Shown here: in pieces, positions 8,680 through 18,288 of the stretch
Numbering within the stretch: position 1 is the first letter of the stretch
Layout of the letters: every line of letters begins with the position of its first letter
From: Solibacillus sp. FSL K6-1523
GTDB taxonomy: Bacteria; Bacillota; Bacilli; Bacillales_A; Planococcaceae
Assembly (NCBI RefSeq): GCF_038005225.1
Contig: NZ_JBBOSU010000001.1
Location: 1,538,001-1,602,000, forward strand
Reading direction: 5' to 3'
DNA length: 64,000 nt
Program-made: the position numbers and the translations under genes
The notes under the pieces: model-generated
Database searches by the model: none
What the model was told of the DNA's origin: nothing
The model's input: only the letters and a program-made list of their open reading frames with translations

Positions 8680-10848
8680 TTACTTTTTATAGGTAGTATT
8701 GCCTTTAAAATTTGAGTTTTTAACATTGTTATCAAATTCAAAAGTAATTTTTTCTCCATCAAATAATAACGCAGCACTAAACTTCTTCCCAGCTTTCGAT
8801 TTCAAACCTCTAATAACAGCCGTTTTGCCTTTCGTACATAAATCTTTAATATTCTTTTCTGATAATTTTTTCCCTAACATTTGCCCTGGAAACGATTGTT
8901 TGCATCCATTTTCATGCTCCGAGCAGCGATAGTACGTTTTTCTTTGAATGATATTTCCTTTTTTACATGCTGGGCAGGGCGCAATGATACTAATTACCTG
9001 GTTATCTGAAATGCTTTGATCTAACCCTTGAACTTGTAATTGCTGGGGCACTTCTTGTAATAATTTATCGATGAATTTTGCAATCATATCAATAAAGTGC
9101 TTTGGAGAACCTTCCCCATTCCCAATTTTCTTTAAATAAGCTTCCCATTTGGCTGTCATAGCGGGACTGGAAAGAAGATTCCCTTCAATCGATTGGCAAA
9201 GAATCTCGCCTTTTGGAGTGACGCTCACAATATTTTGTTTCACAGTAATATAGCCATGCCTTTTAATTGTTTCGATAATGCCACTTCGGGTTGCTTCCGT
9301 ACCAAGCCCCTCAACTTCTTTTAAAATCTCCATCTCTTCTTCATTCTCAATTGCTTTTCCACATGTTTTCATCATGTTAATTAATTGACCTTCTGTGTAT
9401 GGCTTGGGAGGGGTGGTCATTCCTTCGACCATTTTAATGACGCCTAGTACCTTTTCATTTTTTGTGAGCGTAGGCAGAGTTTGAGTAACCTCTTTTTTTG
9501 CTTCCGTGAAAAGTTCCTTCCACCCTTTATTAATTTCCGTGTTTCCAGTCGTTTCAAATGCAAGTCCATTTACGTCTGTAATGACTTTTGTTTCTTCATA
9601 TATATAATCGGAATGAAACATGGCAAGCGTTGTTTTTAGTATTTCAAAATAAAGATTGCGCTCTTCAATCGACAATCCTTGCAACTTTCTTTCGGTCGGG
9701 ATACTTTTCGTTGGAACGATGGCGTAGTGCTCCTGGACCTTAGAATTATCGACATATCGTTTATTTGGACGAGTAGAAGCGATAGGGAATGACACATTGG
9801 CGATTCGTTGATAACCTTCCACATTGTTTGCAAGATAGCTAAATTCATTATTCGTAATGAATTGTGTGTCAGTTCTCGGATACGTAACTAGTTTCTTCTC
9901 ATACAAGCTTTGTGCCACTTTTAACACGTTGGCAGGGCTATATTTCCACTTTTTATTGGCAACCGCTTGCAATGTAGAAAGTGCATGCAATTTTGGCGAT
10001 TTGGCACGCTTTTCTTTTTTCGTAATCGATTTTACAAAGCCTTCATTTTGCTCTGAAATGTTATGCTGTTGCAACAGTTGAAGGATGTCCTCTTTTTTCT
10101 CGCTTTTAATCTTTACTTTGCCTTTATATGTACCGTTTTTTGCCTTGAAATTTCCCTCAATTTCATAGAAGGGAGTCGGAACAAAAACTTCGATTTCCTT
10201 TTGCCGTTGGTAAATAAGATAGACGGTTGGAGACTGCACGCGTCCAATCGAAAGACTTTCATTGAATCCCTTTTGCTGTAAGAGTAGGGTATAAAGTCGG
10301 CTGCCATTCATCCCAACGAGCCAATCGCTAATTTGTCGAGTTTTCGCTTCATGATAAAGTAACAAGTCCTTTTTATTATCTTGAAGATTATTAAATCCTT
10401 TTCGTACTTCATCCACTTCCAATGAATTAATCCATAGTCGCTTAATTGGTTTATTTTTTGCGCCAGTCATCGTGTGAATGGAATAAAAAATATTAGAGCC
10501 TTCACGATCGCAATCACAGCCATTAATAATCGTTGAAACAGCAGAATCATTGAACAACTTTTTAATGAAATTGAACTGCACTTTTTTATCATAAGAAACT
10601 TTGTGCTCATATTTACTCGGCAAAATCGGTAAGGATGCTAAATTCCAAGATGTCCATTCTTTTCGATATTCTTTCGGCTCCTTCAACTCTACTAAATGCC
10701 CAATTCCCCACGTAATAATTGCGCCAGAAGGGAACGTGCTACATGGGTTTAATTCTATATGTGTTTTGTGACGTGCTTTTACTGTAAAAGCATCGGCATA
10801 GGCTTTGGCTTGTGATGGTTTTTCGGCTAGGATTACTACTTTTGTCAT
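8680..10848 (-). CDS. topB: DNA topoisomerase III
   Basis: A type IA topoisomerase of 722 residues, the usual size for Bacillota TopB. It cleaves one DNA strand through a tyrosine and unlinks recombination or replication intermediates. Seen: N-terminal TOPRIM start MTKVVILAEKPSQAKAYA, the acidic CDCDREGSNIFY motif, the active-site region LVTYPRTDTQFI with catalytic Tyr, and a C-terminal domain with CPACKKGNI and a CSEHENGC-type cysteine pair. The start at 10848 has an AGAGGTGAC ribosome binding site; an upstream in-frame ATG (10893) lacks one. A degraded second copy of its 5' end lies beyond the neighbouring defence genes. Confidence 0.93.
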   Translation of the reverse strand: MTKVVILAEKPSQAKAYADAFTVKARHKTHIELNPCSTFPSGAIITWGIGHLVELKEPKEYRKEWTSWNLASLPILPSKYEHKVSYDKKVQFNFIKKLFNDSAVSTIINGCDCDREGSNIFYSIHTMTGAKNKPIKRLWINSLEVDEVRKGFNNLQDNKKDLLLYHEAKTRQISDWLVGMNGSRLYTLLLQQKGFNESLSIGRVQSPTVYLIYQRQKEIEVFVPTPFYEIEGNFKAKNGTYKGKVKIKSEKKEDILQLLQQHNISEQNEGFVKSITKKEKRAKSPKLHALSTLQAVANKKWKYSPANVLKVAQSLYEKKLVTYPRTDTQFITNNEFSYLANNVEGYQRIANVSFPIASTRPNKRYVDNSKVQEHYAIVPTKSIPTERKLQGLSIEERNLYFEILKTTLAMFHSDYIYEETKVITDVNGLAFETTGNTEINKGWKELFTEAKKEVTQTLPTLTKNEKVLGVIKMVEGMTTPPKPYTEGQLINMMKTCGKAIENEEEMEILKEVEGLGTEATRSGIIETIKRHGYITVKQNIVSVTPKGEILCQSIEGNLLSSPAMTAKWEAYLKKIGNGEGSPKHFIDMIAKFIDKLLQEVPQQLQVQGLDQSISDNQVISIIAPCPACKKGNIIQRKTYYRCSEHENGCKQSFPGQMLGKKLSEKNIKDLCTKGKTAVIRGLKSKAGKKFSAALLFDGEKITFEFDNNVKNSNFKGNTTYKK

Positions 10849-11312
10849 CGAAGTCACCTCTTTGTGTTTCTGATGGTGAAAATCTAGGTGCATTTTTTAG
10901 TTTTTTCTTCCTCATACTCTGAAGAACTTTCAAATGTGTGATGAAATACTTGCGAACTAGCTTTCGTATTTAAATTTTATCATAAAGTTTGAAGGGAATA
11001 TACTAAGCAGTTTATCGCTAAAAGATCAACAGACAGATTCACATTGAAAGGCTCGTTCCTTGGCTAAATAAGCGACTCGGGAATTACTGCAAAGTTTATT
11101 TTATCTGATGCAAATCCATAGACTTTATTGCTAGTGGCTCTCTAAAATATTCAATTGTTGTGTAACTGTTAATTAAGCCTCAATAGCAACCTCTTTAAAT
11201 TGGTAAGTTTGTTATTTCTATATTTACATAATAATGATTGAAGTGTGATATATTTACAGTTAAATTAAAAGAGTATTGCAGAATAAGTTAATGGAAAGAA
11301 GGAGCAGGTCTT
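10849..11312. other. intergenic region between topB and the defence pair
   Basis: A 464-bp divergent region without a supported gene. It must hold the promoters for topB (-) and the OLD-type gene (+). No copy of the topB-upstream segment seen at 16.0 and 17.6 kb is obvious here, which fits a recombinational join in this interval. Confidence 0.4.
11238..11266 (+). promoter_or_regulatory. candidate sigma-A promoter of the Gabija-like pair
   Basis: TTGAAG at 11238-11243 and TAAATT at 11261-11266 with a 17-bp spacer, about 45 bp before the OLD-type gene. The boxes are imperfect. Confidence 0.35.
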
Positions 11313-13550
11313 ATGAGAATAAAATCAATACAAATTAAAAACTTTAAAAAATTAAAAGATGTAACCATTAATTTGAGCGAGGAGCAAAGTATTTTTGTTG
11401 GTGCGAATAATAGCGGTAAGACTTCTGCAATGGAGGCCATCTCTAAGTTTTTAAAGCGTAAAAGTCAAATTGGATTTTATGATTTTACAATTTACAATTG
11501 GCTAAAAATTAATGCTTCGTTTGAAAAAATACAGAGTTTAAAAATAAAGTTAGAACAATCTACGGATGAGAACGAGTTAGAAGAAATTCAAAGTGAGTAC
11601 GATGAAGCGGAACAGGATTTAAAGTCACTCCTACCTTCAATGAAAATAGTAATCAGTATCGAAGAACCAGAGTTGCAAAAGGTTATTGAAATCATTCCAA
11701 GCATTGAAAAAGAATTAAGTGAGGTCGCAGTCTTTTTCAGATTTGAGCCTGAGGATTATGAAAAACTATTCAAAGAGTATATCGAAGCGAGAAAGCGTAT
11801 AAATCAAATGAGCAAAATAATTGACGGTCATTCAGAAAAGGCAGAAATAGAGAAAGCAGTTGAAAGGCAGTGGCCAATGAATTTTCAAGATTTTCTCAAA
11901 GGGGAAGGTCAGTTGAAAAGTAATTTCAAAATCCAGGCATACTTAGCGAATCCTGCAGAACATGAAGACGAATTTCCATTTGATGAAAGCACGGCGTTAG
12001 GAGGAAATCCATTAAAGAATATAGTCAAAGTTGATGAAATTTATGCCCAAAGAGGTTTGTCAGATAAGGATGACGATGAAAATATAAAAAAAATAAAGAA
12101 ATTATCTAAACAATTTACTAACTACTATAAAAAGTTTGATATGAAGACGGACATTGATCAAGATGTAATAGATTTGATTAATACAAACTTCAAAGCAGAA
12201 CGAAATATGGAAAATCAGTTAGATAAGACTTTAACTACTTTGGTAAAACCATTGCTTAATTTTGGTTATCCAGGTTTCGGCAGTCCACATATAAAGGTAG
12301 CACCTGTAATCGATGTTGTAGAAACAATGGATAATGAAAGTAGCGTGTTATTTAATGTCCATCCAGATAATAAAAGAGACAGTCACTATTACTTGCCTGA
12401 AAGAAATAATGGTTTAGGTTTTCAAAACTTGATATCTATGTTCTTTGAGCTGATTTATTTTACAAAGGAGCGGATTGCTGCAGATGGTGACGATGAAGTA
12501 AAAGCATTGCATCTCATTCTAATTGAAGAACCAGAGGCACATTTGCATGCTCAAGCACAGAAAGTTTTTATCGAAAAAGCTTTGAGTGTCATCAAAGAAA
12601 ATCAAGGAGAAAATCTACATACGCAATTAGTAATGAGTACCCATTCATCACATATAGCTGACCATGCTTGTTTCGATGATTTACTATATTTTAAAAGAAG
12701 AACAAATGAAGATTTATTACATGAGATAGAAGTTGTGAATTTGGAAAACGTCGAGCTTGATGACGACTTGAACGAGACGAATAAAAGGTTTGTCGAAAGG
12801 TATTTACAATTAGCAGCACATGATATATTTTTCGCTGACGGAATAATTATGATTGAAGGTGCGGGAGAGAGAATCCTATTACCAAGAATAATTAAAAAAG
12901 ATTTCCCTATGTTAGGGAGTAAGTATCTAACTATTATGGAAGTTGGGGGAGCTTATGCTCATAAATTTTTTCCTTTATTAGAGAATTTGGAACGACCGGT
13001 ATTAGTAATAACGGACATAGATAGCGTAGAGAAAGGATCAAATGGAAGATGGAATAAGACCTATACAAGAAAAAGCCAGAGCTTACGCACATCTAATGCA
13101 ACATTGAAAAAAGTATTTGATGGCGAGGTAAACACTAAAGAACTGCTAGAGAAGTCGGAAGACGACAAATTAAGGAGCGGTTTTATTAGAATCGTCTATC
13201 AAAATATAAACCATGCCACGATACCAGGTGGACGAGCATACTCTAGAACGTTTGAAGATGATTTTGCAATGTCTAATAGAGAGTTCATAAATGCAATAGC
13301 GAGTCCAACCGGATTACTCAAGAAATTCAAAGATATTTTGAATAAAAGCCCTAATATGAAAGCCGGTGTTTCTGAAAAGCTATTCATAGAGACGAATAAA
13401 GGGAAAACTCAATTTGCTCTAGACGTGATTTATGGGGAATTAGAAAATGACAAGAAATTCAATACACCACAATATATTAGCGAAGGATTGAATTGGCTTC
13501 AAGAAATGCTAAATGATGAAAACAAAGGAGGAGAGATAGATGAAGCGTGA
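11313..13550 (+). CDS. OLD-family ATPase/TOPRIM endonuclease (GajA-like)
   Basis: A 745-residue ABC-type ATPase fused to a TOPRIM nuclease. Walker A GANNSGKT is near residues 30-37, a long charged insert follows, Walker B LILIEEPEAHLHAQ is near 401, and the STHSSHIAD H-loop near 445. The TOPRIM domain shows MIEGAGERILLP (Glu, about 512) and VITDIDS (Asp pair, about 566). In Gabija systems GajA is such a DNA nicking nuclease that works with the helicase GajB. This protein is longer than the roughly 580-residue GajA I recall, so it may be a related class 2 OLD system. An AGAAGGAG site precedes the ATG. Its end overlaps the helicase gene by 11 bp. Confidence 0.82.
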   Translation: MRIKSIQIKNFKKLKDVTINLSEEQSIFVGANNSGKTSAMEAISKFLKRKSQIGFYDFTIYNWLKINASFEKIQSLKIKLEQSTDENELEEIQSEYDEAEQDLKSLLPSMKIVISIEEPELQKVIEIIPSIEKELSEVAVFFRFEPEDYEKLFKEYIEARKRINQMSKIIDGHSEKAEIEKAVERQWPMNFQDFLKGEGQLKSNFKIQAYLANPAEHEDEFPFDESTALGGNPLKNIVKVDEIYAQRGLSDKDDDENIKKIKKLSKQFTNYYKKFDMKTDIDQDVIDLINTNFKAERNMENQLDKTLTTLVKPLLNFGYPGFGSPHIKVAPVIDVVETMDNESSVLFNVHPDNKRDSHYYLPERNNGLGFQNLISMFFELIYFTKERIAADGDDEVKALHLILIEEPEAHLHAQAQKVFIEKALSVIKENQGENLHTQLVMSTHSSHIADHACFDDLLYFKRRTNEDLLHEIEVVNLENVELDDDLNETNKRFVERYLQLAAHDIFFADGIIMIEGAGERILLPRIIKKDFPMLGSKYLTIMEVGGAYAHKFFPLLENLERPVLVITDIDSVEKGSNGRWNKTYTRKSQSLRTSNATLKKVFDGEVNTKELLEKSEDDKLRSGFIRIVYQNINHATIPGGRAYSRTFEDDFAMSNREFINAIASPTGLLKKFKDILNKSPNMKAGVSEKLFIETNKGKTQFALDVIYGELENDKKFNTPQYISEGLNWLQEMLNDENKGGEIDEA

Positions 13551-15330
13551 GAGTGATCAATTGGTGGACGAAGAATTAAAGTCTTATGTTAATTTAAATG
13601 AACCTAAAAGTTTTTTTCTCTTAGCGGGTGCGGGGTCTGGAAAAACAAGATCATTAGTTACTATTTTACAACATATTCACGATGAGCATGGGCAACAATT
13701 GCGGTGTGAAGGGAAAAAGATAGGTGTCATTACCTATACGAAAGCTGCAAGCGAAGAAATAAACAGAAGACTAGGTTATACTGACGTATTTCAAGTTTCT
13801 ACGATTCATAGCTTTGCTTGGAATATAATTCGTTATTTTCAACGAGACATCAAAGACTATTTGATAGATAGCACGCAAAAGGAATTGACAATTTTAATAG
13901 AAAAAATTGAAAGTAGAGAGCTTAGAGGTCAAAGGCCTACAGAAACACAGCAAAGAGATAGAGAGAAACTAGAGGCCCAGCTTGTAGAATGGAAGAAAGT
14001 AAATAAATTCGATTATTCTCCAGATACAAATAATCGTGCTACTGGTTATTTAGGCCATACGCATGTAATTAGCATCTTCCAAGGGTTTTTAATAAGCAAG
14101 TCATTTTTTAGAAAGCTGTTTGTGAGCAAATACCCTATTCTTTTAATAGACGAGTGTCAAGATACTGAAACTAAATTAATGGAAGCATTAATCCAAATGG
14201 AAAAGGAACATGTTAATTTTTGTTTAGGGTTGTTTGGAGATATGATGCAGCGTGTCTATAGCTCAGGTAAGGCCGATTTGCAAGATGCAATCGCCCACTG
14301 GGAGAACAAACCTATAAAAGAGATGAATTGGCGATCTCAAGAAAGGATTATAAATTTTAACAATCAGCTTCGTAAAAGTGAAGATGGGTTAATACAATAT
14401 CCCAACAAAGATAAAAGACATGGAGTTTTTATGGTATATATAAGACCTGTCAAGCCAGAAAAAGTGAGAGAAGTTGAATTAGGGATACTAGAAAATTTCA
14501 AAGAAAAGATTCAAATAGAAGATAAAAAAGTAAACAGTTTGATTTTAGAACACAAAATGGCAGCCAGAAGAAATGGGTTTCTAAACTTTTATGAAAGTCT
14601 TAATGTAGGCCCCACGGTGAATGTTTTACGAGATGCTAGTGGGAAGGAACTAACCTTCATAAGAAAAGTTATTTTTAGATTGCATGAAATTTTTTTGGCA
14701 GGTTGTAATAAAGTTTCAATGCTAAAAATGCTTAGAGAAGAAAAAGTTTTAAAAGTCAAGGATTTAAAATGGAGGGAACTGTTAGGGATTGCCGAAGGTT
14801 TGAATAAATATCTGCTTTTATTTAATGACATAAATGATAAGCCAATGAAAGACTATATTACTGAATTACACAAATTAGATTTATTTGATGTACCAGAAAT
14901 ATTTTTATTGGAAGATAAGAAAAGTGAAAAATGGGAAAATTGGAATATTGCTTTAAGCTGTACATGCGCAGAGTTCGATAGGTATTTTAGATACAAAGAA
15001 AAAGTAGATGGATTCGTTACTCAACAAGGGTCTAAAGGGTTGGAATATAATAATGTAATGGTAATTATTAATGATGACGAGCAGGGTGGAAATCAGATAA
15101 GTTATGAAAAGTTATTTGGTGTAGATGGATTGAGTGACACTGACAAAAATAATATTAGACAGAATAAAGACAATGCACTATCAAGAACTAGAAGGTTATT
15201 TTATGTCGCAGCTAGCCGAGCAAAAGAAAGTTTGGCTATTGTTATTTATACTAAGGATGTTAATAAGACAAAGGAATTTTTTGTAAATCATGATTTAGCA
15301 ATAGATGAGGAAATTGACGTTGGAATTTAA
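13540..15330 (+). CDS. UvrD/PcrA-like superfamily 1 helicase (GajB-like)
   Basis: A 596-residue SF1 helicase. Seen: Walker A LAGAGSGKTRS at about residues 28-38, motif Ia ITYTKAASEEINRR, motif II ILLIDECQDTE near 200, motif III LFGDMMQRVY, motif IV NWRSQERI, motif V QQGSKGLEYNNV near 493 and motif VI LFYVAASRAKE near 553. It overlaps the OLD gene by 11 bp and has an AAAGGAGG ribosome binding site inside it, so the two are translationally coupled. In Gabija, GajB joins the GajA tetramer and triggers abortive defence against phage. It has a long middle region and so exceeds the roughly 490-residue GajB I recall. Confidence 0.84.
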   Translation: MKRESDQLVDEELKSYVNLNEPKSFFLLAGAGSGKTRSLVTILQHIHDEHGQQLRCEGKKIGVITYTKAASEEINRRLGYTDVFQVSTIHSFAWNIIRYFQRDIKDYLIDSTQKELTILIEKIESRELRGQRPTETQQRDREKLEAQLVEWKKVNKFDYSPDTNNRATGYLGHTHVISIFQGFLISKSFFRKLFVSKYPILLIDECQDTETKLMEALIQMEKEHVNFCLGLFGDMMQRVYSSGKADLQDAIAHWENKPIKEMNWRSQERIINFNNQLRKSEDGLIQYPNKDKRHGVFMVYIRPVKPEKVREVELGILENFKEKIQIEDKKVNSLILEHKMAARRNGFLNFYESLNVGPTVNVLRDASGKELTFIRKVIFRLHEIFLAGCNKVSMLKMLREEKVLKVKDLKWRELLGIAEGLNKYLLLFNDINDKPMKDYITELHKLDLFDVPEIFLLEDKKSEKWENWNIALSCTCAEFDRYFRYKEKVDGFVTQQGSKGLEYNNVMVIINDDEQGGNQISYEKLFGVDGLSDTDKNNIRQNKDNALSRTRRLFYVAASRAKESLAIVIYTKDVNKTKEFFVNHDLAIDEEIDVGI

Positions 15331-15683
15331 ATACAAAAATAATGTCTAATGCGAGTTTTAAAAGTAGAGAATTATTTAGTTCGTTTTCTGAATAGATATT
15401 TTCGTTAGAAGCTTTTTTATCAACTTTATGCATATTATTTATATCAGAGGTTGAAATATCAGTACCATCTAAGAATCTTCTAATTGCGCTGTCGAAGTAG
15501 TCTGTATTTTAGATTTTCTAAATTTGAATATATGGAAATACACATAATTCCGGACGTTTAATCTGTTTATGTACATTTTTTATTTACGTGCAAATCATAC
15601 TCACTCCAGATATGTTCGAAATGTATGAGTAAGGATAGAATAATTAATTATGTACACTAATTATTATAGTGATATATCAATAT
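15331..15683. other. interval with a possible decayed gene on the - strand
   Basis: No intact gene. On the - strand, roughly 15335-15510, about 57 codons run without a stop and have protein-like composition (DYFDSAIRRFLDGTD and later ENELNNSLLLKLALDIIF), but no start or ribosome binding site is visible. It may be the remnant of a gene lost when the defence pair was acquired. Confidence 0.35.
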
Positions 15684-16014
15684 CGCAGCCATTTATAATC
15701 GTTGAAACAGCAGAATCATTGAACAACTTTTTAATAAAATTGAATTGCACTTTTTTATCATAGGAAACTTTATGTTCATATTGACTTGGTAAAATCGGTA
15801 AAGAAGCTAAATTCCAAGATGTCCATTATTTTTGATATTCTTTTGGTTCCTTCAGCTCTACTAAATGTCTGATTCCCCACGTTATGATTGCGCCAGAAGG
15901 GAACGTGCTGCACGGATTTAAATCAATATGTGTTTTGTGACGTGCTTTTACGGAAAAAGCGTCTGCATAGGCTTTTGCTTGTGATGGTTTTTCGGCTAGG
16001 ATTACTGTTTTCAT
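15684..16014 (-). pseudogene. topB 5' remnant (degraded second copy)
   Basis: Reading from the ATG at 16014 the protein begins MKTVILAEKPSQAKAYADAF and follows TopB closely, with HKTHIDLNPCSTFPSG and HLVELKEPKEYQK. An in-frame TAA replaces the GAA that follows in intact topB, ending the frame after 62 residues. Homology continues to about 15684 at DNA level, corresponding to TopB residue 110 or so, then stops. The nucleotide sequence differs from topB at many third positions, so this is a diverged allele and not a fresh duplicate. It shares an AGAGGTG-like ribosome binding region. Confidence 0.85.
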
Positions 16015-16308
16015 AACAACACCTCTTTTGTTTCGATAATAGAAACTCTTGTTCTGTTATTATCGCATAGATTGGGGCGGTTTTCTAATGGGATTTGTTT
16101 AGATGGGAGAGGGATAAATGTGTATTTTTGGAGAGTATCTCAGTGACAAGGACAGACTTAGTAATCCGTTGTCCAAGTCATACTTACAAATGAAACATTT
16201 AATTATTATAATTCGTAATCGAAAAATCATACGAATCGAATGTCATTACTCAGTTAGGAAATACAATTACTATGGAAAGAAAATGCATTCGCGACCAGAT
16301 TACAAAAT

Positions 16309-16354
16309 AAAGCGAGTATCAGTTTCTTAACGCTAAGAAACCGATACTCGCTTT
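16309..16354. terminator. long stem-loop terminator
   Basis: AAAGCGAGTATC and GTTTCTTA pair with TAAGAAAC and GATACTCGCTTT around an ACGC loop, with one mismatch. It lies just beyond the stop of the - strand hydrolase. The GTTTCTTA-ACGC-TAAGAAAC core recurs in the stem-loop at 22416-22461. Confidence 0.72.
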
Positions 16355-16395
16355 ATAATCTTTTTTGCTTGAACAGCTATATATTAACTATTTTA

Positions 16396-17370
16396 TTACA
16401 TATATTTATCAACAAATCCCCAAACCGTGTTCCAATATAACTCAGGATTAACTTTTAAAGATTCCGAATGTCCCGCTCCTGGAATGACTAACTTTTCTTT
16501 TTCGACAGTAGCCGCATTGTATGCTTTGTCTAACATGTCAAAAGGCACAAACGTATCTTGATCGCCGTGAATAAATAGCATAGGTGTTTTACTATTGGCA
16601 ATTTGATTTAATGTTGGCGATTGAAATATGTCATAGCCAGCACGGAGTTTTGTAATCGTATTAGCCGCATTTAAAATTGGGAAACTTGGTAAACTAAAAA
16701 TTTCATTTAGTTGATAAGCAAATATATCACTTGTAGATACAAATCCACAATCCTCGACAATAACTTTTACATTATCAGGTAAGTTTTCACCAGATGTATT
16801 CATAACCGTTGCTCCTCCCATAGATACACCTAATAGGGCAATTTCAGCATCTGGATTTATTTTGATCACCTCATCTATCCATGAAACGATATCTAACCGA
16901 TCGTCCCATCCCATACCAATGTAATCTCCCTCACTTTTACCATGACCACGCAGATCTGGAGCGAGAACATTATATCCATTTTCATGGAAGTTACGAATCC
17001 ATCGCGTGGTAGTTTGGATGTCTCCTGCATAGCCATGAACAATAATTGCCCATTTTGAATTAGGCTCCTCGTTCTGGAATACTTCAGCATGGAGCTTTAA
17101 ATTTCGTTTATCGCTGGAGGTAATTGATTTTTCTGTAGAAGGATATTGTTTAAGGAAGTTATCATCTGCTAATTTTTCTGCTTCCTCTCTATCCTTATTT
17201 ACAAGATTACTTGTTTTCAAATTAGGGTCGTCCACTAGAAAATCTTTATTTGTGTTGGCATTGATTGCAAAATTATAAAAATAATTACCTACGAAAAAAT
17301 AGGTACAAGTGAGTAGAATCGTAATCGTTATTGTAATAATTGATGCCCTTTTCATTACCTTTTTATTCAT
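16396..17370 (-). CDS. alpha/beta hydrolase, membrane-anchored (YqkD-like)
   Basis: A 324-residue hydrolase. One hydrophobic segment at about residues 10-35 suggests a membrane anchor or uncleaved signal. The alpha/beta fold shows HGYAGD (oxyanion), DLRGHGKSEGDYIGMGWDDRLD, the nucleophile elbow GVSMGGA, HGDQDTFVP (acid) and GAGHSES (catalytic His). The layout resembles the B. subtilis YqkD family, likely esterase or peptidase-type hydrolases outside the membrane. Substrate unknown. It lies between two topB-start remnants, which suggests it was inserted or rearranged at that locus. Confidence 0.8.
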   Translation of the reverse strand: MNKKVMKRASIITITITILLTCTYFFVGNYFYNFAINANTNKDFLVDDPNLKTSNLVNKDREEAEKLADDNFLKQYPSTEKSITSSDKRNLKLHAEVFQNEEPNSKWAIIVHGYAGDIQTTTRWIRNFHENGYNVLAPDLRGHGKSEGDYIGMGWDDRLDIVSWIDEVIKINPDAEIALLGVSMGGATVMNTSGENLPDNVKVIVEDCGFVSTSDIFAYQLNEIFSLPSFPILNAANTITKLRAGYDIFQSPTLNQIANSKTPMLFIHGDQDTFVPFDMLDKAYNAATVEKEKLVIPGAGHSESLKVNPELYWNTVWGFVDKYM

Positions 17371-17546
17371 TGTTTAACCTCCATAAATGATAGTTTCCAT
17401 TTTCATTATACGACAAATAACGCTATTAGGTTAGGGGCATATATATGTTTGTTCAGGTGATTGTCTCAATAGGTAGGCTCATAATTCATTGGTATCAGTC
17501 ACTCATTTAATAGGGGAATATTGCTTGCCCCTTATCATCCACATAA

Positions 17547-17636
17547 TAGGATGACTATTTTCATGACAACACCTTTTTCGACAAATAGAAACATTCGTTC
17601 TATTGTTATTGCATAGGTTGAGGGAGAATTCTAGTA
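17547..17636 (-). pseudogene. second, very short topB-start remnant
   Basis: The - strand ATG at 17564 begins MKIVIL, like the first codons of TopB, then leaves homology and meets stops. Upstream of it the segment ACAACACCT...AAATAGAAAC...TTCT(A/G)TT(A/G)TTATTGCATAGG matches the upstream region of the other topB remnant (16015-16095). It therefore looks like a third topB 5' boundary at this locus. Confidence 0.55.
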
Positions 17637-17691
17637 GAGGTAGATGAAAATTAATCTAAAAAATTAATTATAAAAATATAAAGTAGAAAAG

Positions 17692-17720
17692 TGCAACGAT
17701 TACATAGTAGATTACGAATA
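17692..17720 (+). promoter_or_regulatory. candidate ECF-type promoter
   Basis: TGCAAC at 17692-17697 and CGAATA at 17715-17720 with a 17-bp spacer resemble extracytoplasmic-function sigma promoters (AAC-type -35, CG-type -10). It lies about 32 bp before the ECF sigma gene, as expected for autoregulation. Confidence 0.35.
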
Positions 17721-17751
17721 TAAGAGTAATGAAATCGAAAGGAGTAGAAAA

Positions 17752-18288
17752 GTGTTAACTGACAAGCGTTTAATCCGTTACATAATAAAAAAAGGTTCGA
17801 ATCAAGCTGCGGATAAATTGATTCGACGTTATTACGATGACCTGTATTTTTATCTTTATCGTCAAGTGGGAAATGGCAATGACGCGCTTGATTTAACACA
17901 GGAAGTTTTTATCGCTGCTCTAAATGGACTCGGCTCTTATGATGATCGCAAATCTTCATTCCGGACGTGGCTCTTCCGTATTGGCACTTATAAAGTCATT
18001 GATGCACGACGCAAGGTGAAGATGACTTGGTTAGAATTGCAAGATGAAGAGTCAATAGAAGAAAAGGATCTTGATGAACGTTTGTATCAGAAGGAATTAT
18101 TGGTGACGATCAATCAATATGTTGGAAGTTTTCGTCCCGAAATACAGGAAATCTTCCGGTTACGAGTCTATGGGGAACTATCATTTCCAGAGATTGCTTC
18201 ATTGCTTGCTCAAAAAGAAGAGCGAATCAAAGCCCAGTACTATCGATTGATTAAAAAAATTCGAGAGGAGTTTCGTGAACATGAATAA
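17752..18288 (+). CDS. ECF-type RNA polymerase sigma factor
   Basis: A 178-residue sigma-70 family protein with only regions 2 and 4. Region 2 covers about residues 16-85 (ALDLTQEVFIAALNGL and SFRTWLFRIGTYKVIDARR). Region 4 covers about 125-175 (EIQEIFRLRVYGELSFPEIA). The start is GTG 17752 with an AAAGGAG site. It overlaps the next gene by 8 bp and heads a five-gene operon for an ABC-2 exporter. The natural inference is that it activates its own operon in response to an envelope stress or antimicrobial signal. Confidence 0.88.
   Translation: MLTDKRLIRYIIKKGSNQAADKLIRRYYDDLYFYLYRQVGNGNDALDLTQEVFIAALNGLGSYDDRKSSFRTWLFRIGTYKVIDARRKVKMTWLELQDEESIEEKDLDERLYQKELLVTINQYVGSFRPEIQEIFRLRVYGELSFPEIASLLAQKEERIKAQYYRLIKKIREEFREHE

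Noticed and set aside
16118-16330. 70-codon frame before the stem-loop
   Set aside because: No ribosome binding site and its end lies in the terminator; probably chance.
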